Source: Chaetomium olivaceum
Taxonomy: Eukaryota; Ascomycota; Sordariomycetes; Sordariales; Chaetomiaceae
Length of the DNA: 64,000 bases
Assembly: GCA_039881045.1 (NCBI GenBank)
Contig: JAYWVB010000007.1
Span: 1,094,048 to 1,158,047, forward strand
Reading direction: 5' to 3'
Every line of letters starts with the position of its first letter. Positions within the stretch are counted from its first letter, which is position 1. Made by a program: the position numbers and the translations under genes. Of the stretch, positions 1-11,759 are shown in pieces. The notes under the pieces are model-generated. The model was not told where the DNA came from. It did no database searches and saw only the letters and a list, made by a program, of their open reading frames with translations.

Positions 1-2890
1 TCCGCAGTCGCGGCCACTCCAGCGCTGATCCTGTTTTAGCAACGATGGCAGCCACCAGTGACTTACGACCGGCAATCTCGGCGGCGACGACACTGGAATT
101 AGAAACGTCGGGATGAGTTTGCAAGATGGTGTTGGAATCTCCAGGCTCGACACGCTGCCCGTTGATCTTGACCTGAAAGTCAATTCTGCCAACCATCTCA
201 ATGGACCCGTCCTCGTGGGCGACGACCATATCGCCAGTCCGATATAGGCGGCCCGGGCCAAAGGGGTTGTCGATGAAAGCTTCGGCTGTCTTTTCCGGAC
301 GGTTGAGATAATGAAGCGCGAGCTGATCTCCACCGAGACAGAGCTCTCCCGGGACGAGGAGGGGACTAAGACGCGTTGTGCCCGGGACGAGCACGAACGA
401 GGTTGTGGTATCGCTAGGGCGGCCAATGTTTTGCGGGTTCTGGCCGAGCACCATCTCCCGTCGCCAGTTCACTTGAGTGTTCTCGCTCAGACCATACGCG
501 TTGAGTAGCTCCAACTCGTTGACCCAGGTTGGGATGAGAGCGGGGTTGATCAGCTCGCCGGCAACTGTCATCCGCTTTAGACAAGGAACAGTACCAGGGG
601 TGAGCAGTAGCGCGGTCGAAGGCGTAACGTCAATGACGTTAATTTGCATCTGGTTGATGGTGCGCCCAATGTGAACAGTGAGGTTCTCCTTGCTGGCTAG
701 GCACAGGCAGCCGCCCTGCTTCAATGTGGACCATACCGACCGCTGGGCTGCCGAAAAGACAGGGTTATGAAAGAGGAGCTGGCGAAGATCAGGCAGAGTC
801 GGGAAAGCTGCTAGGCCAGATGTTGCCGAGGAGTGGATCTAGGAATTGAATAATTAGCACACGCGACATCATGAAGGGGGAAAGACAGCTTTGCTCCAAA
901 TTTGACTTACGTGAAGCACGCCCTTGGGTTTTCCAGTCGAGCCGGATGTGTAGATCACGTAGACGGGGTCACTGGGGTCGCAGCCGCGGTCGAGGTTGGT
1001 GTCTTTGGCTCGGATCGACTCTGTGATGAGCTCCTCGATCACCACCTCTCGACCCGGGAACCGACCAGTAGTCGTTTTATCTACAATGACAACCTGGGCT
1101 CCAACATCTTCGACGATAAAGTTGTTTCTCTCCTGCGGCGTGTCGGGGTCGATCGTGACATAGGCAGCCCCTGTCTTAAGAATGGCAACCAGGGAAATGA
1201 TGAGGTTCGCGGATCGCTCGACGCACACGGGAACGAAGGAGCCTCTACCAACAGGCAGGTGCCGTGCGACTCTGTTGCTGATGCGGTTCAGCTCATCGTA
1301 CGTCAAAGGACGGTTTCCTTCGAACTGCAGGGCTGGTGCGTCAGGTGTAAGGAGAACCTGACGCTCGAAGAGCTTGTGGACGTTATCATGAACGGGAACG
1401 GTAAGAGGCATGCCCATCTCCAGGATAAGATCGAGTTCTGGGGGGGATATAATCTCGATCTCGCTGAGAAAGAAGTTGGGGTGCTTGACCATCTCTGAGA
1501 GTGCCATGGTGAGATGGTCAAGGACAACCTTGACTTTCTCAACTGGGATAGCCGTGTCATGCTGAGCGACGATTGATACCGCATGGCTGACCTGCACGGA
1601 GATTCCTACAGGATGGTTGCTGGGCTCAGAGGCGGCCATGAGAGCCTCTTCGTCCCCAACGGCAACGGATAGCTTGAAGTCGATCGCGGAAACGGCGTCC
1701 AAGAGCTCCGAGCCGGCAAAGAAGGCATGTGTTGTCGACAACGTGTTGAGACGGTCGGCTTCCTTGATGACGGCCGCTGCGGTGAGCTCAGGGTTCATCT
1801 GCAGTCTGAGCGGGTATTCCTGGTCGACATATCCTATGACTGACTCGTGGCCCTTGACCGTTTTGTTTCTCCCCTCGGCTACGAAGGCGATGTCGTGCAC
1901 CTCACTGCCCAGGTTGCAATGGCGATCCAGCACCAAGCCCAGGGCAGCATATACAACGGCATATTCGGAGACACCGAGCTGCTTCGCACATCGTTTGAGG
2001 GATGAGCCGCTGATGGAAACGGGGCTGGTGGCCCGAGTGGTTTGAAAGGTCTGGTGCCTCTCTAATGGGAACGAGTGAAGTACGACGTCAGGCAGGGAGC
2101 CGAGTGTGTTGTTCCAAAACTCCCTCGCGGTCTCCCGAGTGGTATTCCTTGTGGCAAGGCTCAGGTACTGTGGGAACGTGAGCCTCAGTGGTGGGATCCA
2201 ACCCGATAAGAGAGACAGGAAGTCCCTCCAAAGATGCCCCAACGATGTGCTATCGGCGACCAATTGCGGCAGACAGAGTGTGACATGTGGAGTAAAACTG
2301 GCCCATTCGACGACCAGCATCGCAGGCCCCTGGAAGCCGAAGGTGTAGATGTGTTCGAAGTTGGCATCGAAGCCACCCCGCACATTTCTCGGACGTTTAA
2401 ATATGCGGAGGACGAAGTCATCGTTGTTCTTTTCTTTCACGATCGTGGTTCGTAGGATGTGGTGCTGCAAAGCCAGAGCATGCCATGCTTCGTGAAGTTG
2501 GTCGAAGCTCTTGACCATGTCCGTGGACAAGTCTAGACGGATGACGGCGGGTCTTTTTGCGGCATCGGGGTCGCGTCGGAGCTGCTCCTGTTGGGCAGGC
2601 GTGCATTCGATTTCGGACTCGATCTCATTGTTGTCTGAAGCCCACTGTCCCCCGGCGTCGGTGTCTGTACCGATGCCACGTAGGGTCGAGAGTGCCCTGG
2701 TGACTTGCTTGAAGGTGATGTGGAGGGACTTGGCCTGCTTCAGCGACTTGGCACCCCCTTGGGGCTGTTTGGAGAGATCCAACCAGCCATCATCAACGGT
2801 CTGATCAATCATGGTCATACTGGATGGCGGTGACGACGGGGGAGTGGCTAGAAACGCATGCTTGCTGTCTCGCCCCAGAGGATTGCGCAT
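1..2890 (-). CDS. Nonribosomal peptide synthetase, N-terminal part (C-A), continues past left edge
   Basis: The 5' part of an NRPS, starting at 2890. Exon 1 is 2890-911, a 72-bp GT-AG intron spans 910-839, and exon 2 runs from 838 off the left edge; the frame is continuous. Residues about 100-490 form a condensation-like domain, followed by an adenylation domain. Visible A motifs are A3 (YTSGSTGKPKGV, split by the intron just after), A5 (NAYGLSENT), A7 (LYRTGDM) and A8 (GRIDFQVKINGQRVEPGD), so the A domain is complete and the carrier domain should lie left of the window. The C domain reads LVADSTS where HHxxxDG is expected, so the catalytic histidines are missing. In A4 the usual FDxS is FSAA, so the Asp that binds the substrate amino group is replaced by Ser. 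It heads a gene set with a methyltransferase, reductase, exporter and P450. The product is not predictable. Confidence 0.93.
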
Positions 2891-4237
2891 GTTGAATGGA
2901 TTGGACCAATATGCGTGTAAAAAGCAGTCGTTACAGCATGGGACGAAAGACAGATTGGATAGCGGCGTTTAAGTGGGTGTAAAACAACACGAGGCATGCC
3001 AATGTCGCCTATTTCACCAACTTATATGCGATCCGTCTCGCTTCTCACCTTGGGGACCAATACGGTGCCAAGTTACACTCTACGGCGAATCTGACAGCCA
3101 ACTCGGGCCTGCCTACCGAGGGTTTGTTCTCTTCTCGGGTCAGTATTCCCACGTCTGCGCCGCCGCTGGTAACCTGAACGGTCTCTATCAATACTACGAA
3201 CGCGGCACAAACACACTCCGGTTCAAGGTACCATAACTTATGTACATTGAAATCTATGTAGATCACGAAGCCTCGGAGGTACTCACGTTTAGACACTAGG
3301 TACGATATCAAAGCCGTTGGAATCACAATATCTACTTTCCAACCAACAGACTTGAAGATTTTAGGTTGACTCTCGACGCATCCATGAATTTCTCGGCTCG
3401 GCCCGAAACAAATCCCAACGGCTGTAAGATCGATTCCCCTAATGGGCTTGAACCCGTTTAGGTACCGACCAAGGTGAGTGCTGTAACTCGAAGGGCGAAC
3501 TCAAGGATGTAGCTCCTTCCGGGACGCCATGTTGCATTTAAGCTCGCCGCAGGATATACTGTAATAGGGAATCTGCAGCCCTGCGGCTCAGCTCTTGAAC
3601 GCAACGGTCCTGCAGTTACTGCATCTTGGCTTTTTCGGGCGCGCCCTCTCCAAATCAGGCATGTGGCAATTCAGGAGTACGTTTCATAGACTTTCCTAGA
3701 GTTGCCAAATCGTGCATTTCAAGTTTCCTATTCACACGATTGAGTGTTTCTCGCCGTAAGCTGTCAACCTAGTAGGAGCCAATGACCCAATAGTCACGTC
3801 TACTACCACTTCAGCCTGAAAAGGTGTTCGGGAACAGGGCCCCGAAACGGAAAGTTGCTCCCACGATAGGAATTCAAACGAATCATGCACGCGTTATGCA
3901 AACCAGACTAGACATGGAGATGCTGCGGGCCAGGCTGGGGAATTCGGGCAAGCTAGCGGCAGGGCCCGAGCATCTCCAGGTAAGGCCAGCTCATGCTACC
4001 AGATACACTCTCGGCAACGCAATGGACTTGAGTAAGAGTACAGCCTCAAACTTCTATGACCCATCTATAAGTATCATGTCCTCAGTAGTCTAAGGTGATC
4101 TCAACTTCATCACTCAAGCCATCAATCAGTCTTCTATCATCTCTTCTCTACAAACACAACTGTCGCTGCACCTCAGCTACAGATCATCACATCACAACAC
4201 TTTAAGATTACCTCGTGTCATCAAACCAACGCCCAAC
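2891..4237. other. Divergent intergenic promoter region
   Basis: This 1.35-kb stretch separates the NRPS (minus) from the O-methyltransferase (plus) and must hold both promoters. I see no convincing coding sequence. The reading frames present are short, have no recognisable domain and lack splice support. A CT- and CA-rich stretch lies just upstream of the methyltransferase start (about 4125-4210). Confidence 0.6.
4066..4072 (+). promoter_or_regulatory. TATA-like box of the O-methyltransferase gene
   Basis: TATAAGT lies about 170 bp before the ATG at 4238. It is a plausible core promoter element by position and sequence only. Confidence 0.35.
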
Positions 4238-5141
4238 ATGCTCGGCAGCATTCTTCCTTTCGACGAGGAGAAGGTGGACCGCGTCAGCGAGTACTGCGAG
4301 AAGCGCTCCCTGAACATCCCTGACAACCTGGCCGACCACTGGGAGTGGACCCGCACCCGTTTCCCCGATGCCGACAAGATGTCCAGCTGCCTTCAGGGCT
4401 CCTGGATGATCTTCACCGCCAGAGACCGCAAGCCCAAGCGGGGTACGTACACACACCTATCTGTCCATCTCTACATGCCTCCACACCCCCACTCCCCCAC
4501 ACGTTCGCTTCGCCACGCGGCAGCGGCATGGCCGAAACGAGACTAACGCTCCGTGTCTTACTCAGTTCTGGAGATTGGCTGCTTCTCTGGCTACAGCGCC
4601 CTGGCCTGGTACGAGGGTACCAAGGACACCAAGGCCGAGATCGTGACGCTGGAGTACAGCCCCAAGATGATCGCCGCCTCCCGCGAGGCGTTCGCCAAGT
4701 ACGGGGTCGAGGACCGCATCACTCTGGTCGAGGGCCCCGCCGAGAAGACGCTCCCGACTCTGACGGGCGAGTTCGACCTCATCTTCGTCGACGCCAACAA
4801 GGATGGCTATGCCAACTACGTGAAGACGATCCTGGACCAGAAGCTCCTCTCGCCCAACGGCATCATTCTCTGCGACAACGGTACGTGGCCCTTTCTCACC
4901 CCTTCCTCTTTCTGTAACGCCATTGCTGACAAGATAAACAGTCTTTGCCCGTGGCCTCTCCATTGGTCCGGACTGCGCACCGTGGCTCAACGACCACGTG
5001 CGCCCTTACTGGCTCAGCTGCGGCCAGGCTTTGGACGAGTTCAACACTGGTCTGATGAAGGACAACCGTATTGACGTGCTGCTTCTGCCCCTCTTCGATG
5101 GTGTTACCCAGATCCGGTGGAGGGACCAGGTGAAGGCTTAA
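4238..5141 (+). CDS. SAM-dependent O-methyltransferase, caffeoyl-CoA (type 3) family
   Basis: Three exons (4238-4442, 4566-4880, 4942-5141) joined by GT-AG introns give 239 residues, the usual size of this family. The SAM-binding motif I is VLEIGCFSGYSAL at about residue 69, followed by the acidic residue in VTLEYSPKM. The metal and substrate motif FDLIFVDANKDGY is present, then GIILCDN. Family members methylate catechol or phenol hydroxyls using a divalent metal. The cytosolic enzyme probably tailors the NRPS-cluster product. It is divergent from the NRPS and about 750 bp upstream of the MDR reductase on the same strand. Residue positions come from reading, not from an alignment. Confidence 0.9.
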
Positions 5142-5895
5142 GCAGGTCAGAGTCCGTCGACGGTTGCATCCATGCTACTTACTCACCTTTTGGGTGGGTT
5201 ACAACGCCGGGTTATGGATTGCCTGATGCAAGTGTGTATCTCCGCTGCGGGAGGGGAGGATCAGTACTACATAGATGCAGCTACAGATAGACGTTCGGTA
5301 GAGACGACGGCTATTCAGCCGGGCAATGAGATAGGTATCAATAAGCGAATCTTTGTACAACGGCTGTTATGACCTTGTTTCAGCCGCCTGCGAGCCTAAC
5401 TCCGGATAGTGGCACCCCTTCGGACTTCGCCGGGGCTTCGCCGCTCACCTACATGACCATAGTAATACGGGACCTTCTGCTTCCGCGTTGGGAAAAGGTG
5501 AAAGCCACCCACCGAGTCCAAATTTGGCATTGCCAATGCCCCCGGCTTTTAAGCTTATGCAGAAGCACCGATGCAAGTGTTCGGAGAATCTAGAACAAAC
5601 CAGGAAATTCTTCACGCAGTATTCACACCACGGATATGTCGGGATATACTTACCTGTTTAGGGGGCGAGAACATACGGCCAAATACGACGAGCAAACCAA
5701 CTCTGGCTAGCCGGTTTTGTTAGCGATGAGTATATACATGCCTTTTCACAACTCGAAGAACGGCGATACCAACAGCGCCTCCCGTCAACATCCCTTCCCC
5801 GAGCCAATCACCGCCCCTAGAACACCGCTTACTCACATCCACCTTTCAACGTTGCACCCCGACTACCTCGGCCCCTCCCCTCCGTAATTCTCACG
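5142..5895. other. Intergenic spacer
   Basis: The 750-bp gap between the methyltransferase stop and the reductase start has no supported gene. A TATA-like element (5731-5737) and a C/T-rich stretch before the ATG fit a fungal promoter. Confidence 0.55.
5731..5737 (+). promoter_or_regulatory. TATA-like box of the MDR reductase gene
   Basis: TATATAC lies about 160 bp upstream of the ATG at 5896. Support is positional only. Confidence 0.3.
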
Positions 5896-7035
5896 ATGGC
5901 GCAATCCCTGGTCTACAACGCCGCCACCCCTGGCAGCAGCAGCAACACCCTGCTCGTCAGCCACCCCATCCCCTCGTGTTCGGTCTCGGCAGTCGATCCC
6001 GCCTCCACCTCCCCTTCCGACGCCGGCCAGGACGAAGTCCTCGTTCGTTTTCTCGCTGCCCCCGTCAACCGCGTTGACCTCATGCTCCTCGCCGGCCGCT
6101 ACCCCATCAAACCGAAATACACCGCGCCCTCCCCAGACGGAGGTTCTCATCCCATCCCGGGGTTCGACGGCTGCGCCATCGTCCAAACCTCCACCACGCC
6201 AGACTTCCAACCAGGCGACCTCGTCCTACCACGCGACCTAGGCCTCGGCACGTGGCGCACGCACGCCGCCCTCCCCGCATCGGCGCTGATCAAGTTGCCC
6301 GTCGGCATCGACCCCATCGACGCGGCGCTGATTCGGTCAGGCGCACTGATCGCACGGCTGCTGCTAGACGAGGTTACGCCGTTGCGGGCGGGGGATTGGG
6401 TGATTGTGTCCGCGGGGACGAGCGGCGTGTCGCAGTTTTTGGTGCAACTGGCACGGCAGCGTGGCGTGCACGTGGTGTTGGTGGTGCGAGACCGGGAGGA
6501 GGTGGTGCTTGCGGAGGTCAAGGCCGAATTGCGAGCTCTGGGTGCTGACGCAGTGCTGAGTGAGAGTGAGTTGGAGGCCGATCTGGCTGCCAGGTCGTCT
6601 AAGACCCCGTCAGCTACAACGGGGTTGCTTCCCAAGGAGCCAATTAGCCTTGCGCTCGACAGCGTCTTTGGCCGAGTCGGACAGCTGTTGGCGTCTGCGC
6701 TCGCGCCAGGGGGCAGGTTCGTGTTGGTTGGTCTACTGGCTGGCCCGTCGGCCACTGTGACGGTGACCACAGATCATTTGTTCACGCGGCAGCTAAGCTT
6801 TCTGCCCTTCCGGGGGTCAGAGCACCTCAAGCGGATGGGCAGTGAGCGTGCCGAACAATTGATATACGAGACGGCGAATATGTTTATTGACGGGACATTA
6901 AAACGCCCCACGGTGAATGTCGTGGATTGGACCACGGCCGGCGAGGGAGAAGTTGAGGAGGCACTTAAAAGCGCTGTTCAGCTAGCGAGTGGTAAGGAGG
7001 TGGGACATATCAAGACAGTGTGGAAGTTGAATTAA
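5896..7035 (+). CDS. Zinc-free MDR reductase, 2-enoyl thioester reductase (MECR/ETR1)-like
   Basis: A single exon encodes 379 residues. The N-terminal GroES-like half has NRVDLMLLAGRYP and PGFDGCAIV. The Rossmann half has a SAGTSGVSQFLVQLAR segment matching the NAANSGVGQ-type nucleotide loop of mitochondrial 2-enoyl thioester reductases, then VVLVVRDREE, which suggests NADPH use. No catalytic zinc ligand set is evident. Known relatives reduce 2-enoyl thioesters (fatty acid synthesis) or act as trans enoyl reductases. There is no clear mitochondrial presequence, and the gene sits between cluster genes, so I infer a pathway-specific double-bond reductase; a quinone reductase-type activity is the main alternative. 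No introns and no visible lesions. Confidence 0.82.
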   Translation: MAQSLVYNAATPGSSSNTLLVSHPIPSCSVSAVDPASTSPSDAGQDEVLVRFLAAPVNRVDLMLLAGRYPIKPKYTAPSPDGGSHPIPGFDGCAIVQTSTTPDFQPGDLVLPRDLGLGTWRTHAALPASALIKLPVGIDPIDAALIRSGALIARLLLDEVTPLRAGDWVIVSAGTSGVSQFLVQLARQRGVHVVLVVRDREEVVLAEVKAELRALGADAVLSESELEADLAARSSKTPSATTGLLPKEPISLALDSVFGRVGQLLASALAPGGRFVLVGLLAGPSATVTVTTDHLFTRQLSFLPFRGSEHLKRMGSERAEQLIYETANMFIDGTLKRPTVNVVDWTTAGEGEVEEALKSAVQLASGKEVGHIKTVWKLN

Positions 7036-7375
7036 GCGTTATGTATGGTTGAACAAGCATCAACTGCAAGATAGTCGGCTGCACGATACACCAGCCGCGA
7101 GATAGGTACCTTAGGTACCAGATACATTGACTCCAAGGTTACACCGCAGGATTGACAGAGGTTAAGCTCTTTACTCCATTAAATTGATTATTAAATGCAA
7201 AAAAGTCCCACATTCTGACCTTGCCTGAATGAATGGACGAGAATCACGAGATATCTCAAGTTCTAGAACCCTTTTCACAGCACCTTTTCCATCCATGCAC
7301 AAATAGTGGTATTCTTCCAAACTCCCCATCGGATATGCATTGTTTCGTTATGCTACCTCGCGAATTGTGTACGGG
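7036..7375. other. Short convergent spacer
   Basis: About 340 bp lies between the 3' ends of the MDR reductase and the MFS gene. Nothing coding is supported. Short repeats of GGTACC/TAGGTACC near 7105-7120 are the only visible feature. Confidence 0.5.
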
Positions 7376-9305
7376 TTAAGCCGCAATGGCCACGATATCA
7401 CCAAACATCTTGCGTTTCTATGTATTACATTGTTAGTAGTGTTCTGACAAGGCACTTTACCACAAGAGAGGAAACATACCGTGAACATGACAGAGAGCAC
7501 CAAGCTGAAGGCAGCGGCGACGTAAACGGGGATGAACACCTTGCGGAGGGCTTCCACGATGGCATCCGTGGCGGCAGAACGCAGCTCCTCGGACAATGAG
7601 CTCAGATACTCGCCACTGGTTCCGGAGATGGCCATCTGGAGCTGCTCGCGCGAGACGTTGGGCAAGACGGCGGCGAGGTTGGCGATGGCATCGTTGACGA
7701 AAACAGCGCCGGAGATGGCGAGACCGAGGGCAATACCAGACAGCTGGGCCAACATCATGAAGCTGATGGCATAAGCCATGTCCTCGGGGGGTGTGACGGC
7801 TTGAATGACGGCATAACCGGCCTGGATGAAGCAGCCGGTGCCAATACCAACTAAAACCTCGAAACCGTAGATCTGGCCCTCAGGGGTGTCGGCATGGATA
7901 CGAGCTAAATACCGATACGTTAGTGCTATTCAAAAGCGGGTTGATGGGCAAGAGAGGGTGACATACACAGCATGACACCACCAACCAGGGTGAGGACGCT
8001 TCCAAAGATGTACCACGGCTGGAAGTAGCCGAAGCGGGCCATAAGATGGCCGTTGGCAAGAATAGCAGCGCTCAGTACGAAGATGAGCGGGAGCAAGCGA
8101 ACTGCGGCGGTGATGGCGCTGTCGCCTCGGGTAAACTGGAAGTAGAGCGGGACGTAGTAGATAGGGACGAAGCCGGCCGTGTTGACAGCGGCGGCACAGC
8201 AGAAGAGGAGGACGGCGTTCCAGTTCCTCATGAACTGGATGGGGAAAATGCGCGACGTCAGGCCGGTGAAGATGGTGTAAGTCTGTTGGACGCCAAAAGC
8301 GATGAAGAGGACGAAGGAAACGACGAAGAGCGCAATGATCTGTCCGCTGTTCCAAGCATACAGCGCACCGCCAAGGTTGGTGGCCATGATCAACGTGACA
8401 ATAGCGCCCATGCTGAGAGCGGTGCCGACAATATCGAACTCGCGCACCAGCGTCAGAGCTTTGGTGCCCGCGCGCGGCTTGAAAGACGGGATCCAAAGGA
8501 TGTAAACTGGGGCGCACAGGCCGGCAACGCAGAGGTTGATGTAGAAGGCCCACCGCCACGTAGCCGGCGATTCAACAAAGGCACCACCGACCACGGGTCC
8601 CAGAACTGTGCCAATACCCCAAACCAGGCCGACAAAGCTGAGGTAGCCCGGACGCTCACGGTCCGAAGTGTTGACGGAAAGCAGAGTCATGACACCAAGA
8701 TACATGCCGTTACCGCCCATACCGGCAAGAACACGGCCGATAATGAGGGCATCCATGTTGGGCGCAGCTCCGCAGAGGGCCGAACCGATGTTGAAGAGGA
8801 GCGCCGACAAGATGTAGAGCCATTTGGCATCGAAGAGACCGAACAGCCTGCCGAAAGGAAGCACGACTGCCGCGCCACCGAGAAGGAACCTAAGCGCGAG
8901 ACAACATGGTCAGGAATTATGTCCAGGGAGTGTCCAAGGGGGATACACACCCAACGGACAGCCATGGCAGCTTCAACGCGTCACCAAAGGCATTGACGAC
9001 GGCCGGGGTGATGTCGGCCACGACAGTGTTGTCCAAGGAGTAAAGGAAAATGCTAGACAAGATAGCAATCACGACCAAGGCCCACTGCATGTGTTTAACC
9101 AGGTCAGCAAGAGTTGGAGATGTGCAACTCCGCGTCGGACAGTTCTTACCACTACGCCATGGATCTCCCTCGGGGATACTTCTTCGGCTTCGGCGGACTC
9201 ATTGCCGGTGTCTGTTGGCAGGTTGGACTCGAGCTTGGAGTCTGAGTTGTTGTCGTTTGAGGAATCTTGGGGCTTCTCGCCGATGGATGTCGCACCGGAG
9301 GACAT
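7376..9305 (-). CDS. MFS multidrug-type exporter (DHA2-like, 14-TM class)
   Basis: Five exons (9305-9150, 9084-8951, 8889-7967, 7904-7480, 7408-7376) with phase-compatible GT-AG introns give 556 residues. The N-terminus is a soluble acidic Ser/Asn-rich tail. Membrane segments start at WALVVIAILSSIFLYSLDNT, which holds the conserved LDNTVVADITPAVV of fungal DHA2 pumps (motif D1). Motif A is GRLFGLFDAKW, and motif C appears as GTVLGPVVGGAF. The last exon is tiny (10 residues), so the C-terminus is the least certain part. Such pumps in the plasma membrane export cluster products and give self-resistance. It converges on the MDR reductase and lies within the NRPS block. Confidence 0.92.
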
Positions 9306-9965
9306 GGTAGGGGCGGTCGACCCGAGGGTCTATGGGTGTCGAGCTTGGTCTGCGGGATGCTAGGCTGGTTGAAGATTGGACGGGGATTTCAAGATCCAAA
9401 AAAACACCACTGAGAGCTGGGCTAGCTGGTTTTAGATCCCAATGCCAGATGGTCGATGCTGAATGTGAGATTCGCAAGGGAGGTAAGCTGCCGATGGGCT
9501 CCAAGATGTAAGTAAAAAAAGGGATCGAACTTGTGTGACAGTGACCGCCAACAAAGCAAATGGATCTGCAAAGCCAGCCCTCGTTGAGACCCAAACTTCT
9601 TTGCAAATCACCTTCGGGCTTAGAAATCGGTCTTTGGGCACCTGTTGAGGAGGGAAAAAATATCCGAGACTTGAGAATAACGGCTGAGTGTTGCTCTCCC
9701 TGTTCGCAATGAGACAGGGTCAACGCCTCCACATGCCGAAAGAGGAAATCGAAGCTTATTCAAACAAACTGCATCAGGTAATCAAGCGCCAAGGCATGAG
9801 CTGGGCGCCTGGATTCTCAGACAAGCCTTTCTTCCTTCGGGTCTTACTAATACGCCCAGATCTGCCTGCCCAACGGGAGCCTGCGCGGTTGCAATGGAGT
9901 GATGCTTTCATTTATCATTAGAGAGTAATTCCACAAAAATCGGAACCAAATTAACGATCGAGCCC
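9306..9965. other. Promoter region of the MFS gene
   Basis: This 660-bp stretch lies between the MFS start and the CMD-like stop. I see no supported gene in it. It is mildly pyrimidine-rich on the minus strand near the MFS start. Confidence 0.5.
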
Positions 9966-10580
9966 TCAATCCCGCGTAACGACCTTGTTCAAGTGCTCCT
10001 CCAGCCCCGGAATCTCACCATCTAGATCAATGCGCAACCCCTTGGTGATGCGCGCAATGAGCGCATAAACACCCAGCACAATGTAAACCTCAACCAGCTC
10101 TTCAACCGTCAGCAGCTTCTTAGCATTTTGCACCGTCTCCTCAGTGTTGGTGTACGTGGCGAGTTGCTCGTCAACAAGCTGCAAAATAGCCCGGTCACGC
10201 TCAGTGAAAATCGCCTCCTTCGCCAGGGCGTCCGCACCCCCACCAGCACTGCGCTTGAGGGCCTCGAACTTCTCCTCAGGCATGCCGTTGATGCGAGCCA
10301 CGGGGGCGTTGACATCCCATTCGTACTCGGCGTCGAGGGCGGCCGAGATGCGCAGGACGACGAGCTGCCAGTCGAGCAGCGGGAGGATGCGCCGGGTGCC
10401 GTCAAAGAAGTTGGCGTAGACGCTCATGAGCCGCGGAAAGGACCCATGCGAGTGCCCGAGCAGGTAAAAGATGTTGCGCCGGTAGGGGAGGTGGGTAATG
10501 GCTGCCGCAACCTCCGCCGGAACGGCGTCTATGTCGACATAGGGGACCAGACAGTTTTGGGTCTTGGTTGGGGCAGACAT
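9966..10580 (-). CDS. Carboxymuconolactone decarboxylase / AhpD-like protein
   Basis: A single exon of 204 residues, starting at MSAPTKTQN. The frame stays open upstream, but that part lacks family similarity, so I chose the ATG at 10580. The family core is visible in LRISAALDAEYEWDVNAPVA and in the helical segment around ERDRAILQLVDEQLAT. Fungal homologues usually show YEWxxH at the active region; here the last position is Asn (YEWDVN). No CxxC redox pair of true AhpD proteins is present. CMD-like proteins in fungal clusters have been linked to decarboxylation, isomerisation or ring-forming steps. The exact role here is unknown. The start faces the P450 across a 1.2-kb divergent region. Confidence 0.8.
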   Translation of the reverse strand: MSAPTKTQNCLVPYVDIDAVPAEVAAAITHLPYRRNIFYLLGHSHGSFPRLMSVYANFFDGTRRILPLLDWQLVVLRISAALDAEYEWDVNAPVARINGMPEEKFEALKRSAGGGADALAKEAIFTERDRAILQLVDEQLATYTNTEETVQNAKKLLTVEELVEVYIVLGVYALIARITKGLRIDLDGEIPGLEEHLNKVVTRD

Positions 10581-11759
10581 GGTAGGCAATTTTTGTGCAC
10601 GGCGCAGGCAGTCTGAATCAAGGTTCTCGAGTTCTTGTGGTTTCATTATCGTGCCCTTTGAGGCATCCCGTACGGGCTTTTGTACATGTGTATGTTGGTA
10701 TGTGATGGGGTAGTCACTCGACAACCTAGCCGCGACTCTACAGATCGTGAAGTTCCTAGTCCAGCAGTTTGGCATAAGGGGTAGCCCACTACACTGCCAT
10801 AACCCGTTTTCGGGCTTCCCAGTTGCCTTATAATTCAAGAACGTCTTGGGCCTGCCGAGTCCTTTGCAGGCATCTCCTCCAAAGCTTACGCCGGAAGATG
10901 ATCCCGTGCACTAACCCGTTTCGGGTTCCGGGGGTATTTCCTATTTTGGCATTCGGGCAAATCACGGTTTCTCAGCAGGGGGATTTGAAATCTGCGTTGC
11001 TTTGTGGCCAGGTACGGAGGTACAAGTAAGCTTGCACTAAGCCGAGAACGGGTCCCCGAGAGAATCTCCGTTTTGGGAATTCCAGGGGCAAAACAGCCCC
11101 TGACCGTGATGGAATGTCAAATCCCCCACACTCCCTCAGGTCAACCAATCATATTCACTGCCCGATCCGTCGATCTGATCGATCGTGGTGTGTTCCATGC
11201 CGAGAAAACCCGTGTCGTGCCGAGTGGGTAAGCACCTTAAACTAGTACGACCGACGGTGATACTCTGACTGTTGACCATTTTTAACTTTTTACCTTTTCG
11301 ACTTCTGCCGGGCAACCCCGGACCAGGCCGCAAACACCCCAGTTCGCCGAGATGCTACAAAGGGAGCGCCGCCTTCCTACATGCTACCGCTTGCGCAGCC
11401 GTGCAGCTGTGATTTAAGTACAACCGGACTACTAGTCAAGTACAGTAACCAGAGACTACTACTGCATGCGGTAGCTGTGCTGTGCCCCGGGGTGATTTGC
11501 TTCCCCTTGGAACGAGCGGGGAGATCTCGGTCAAGACGGCGAGAGGGTGGCTTACGGGCGGTAGCCTGTCAAGCTAGAGTAGTGCTGAAGGCCGGGTAGT
11601 CAGGGCGCTACGTAATTCTGACTGTGATATAACTACGATCAAGCTGCCTGTAGCAAATGAGACACATGCTGATAAATTCGAGAGTGCTTTTTCGTTGTTG
11701 TTGTCTCGGTTAACGGAACCGACCATCGAATCAGATAGCTGACACCGAACCCACCCCCA
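10581..11759. other. Divergent promoter region between CMD-like gene and P450
   Basis: A 1.18-kb bidirectional intergenic region with no supported gene. It contains runs such as GATCGATCG-like palindromes near 11175, but I could not identify a specific regulator site by eye. Confidence 0.5.

Noticed and set aside
8046..8996. A 316-codon plus-strand frame opposite the MFS gene
   Set aside because: Charged, low-similarity text antisense to well-conserved membrane segments.
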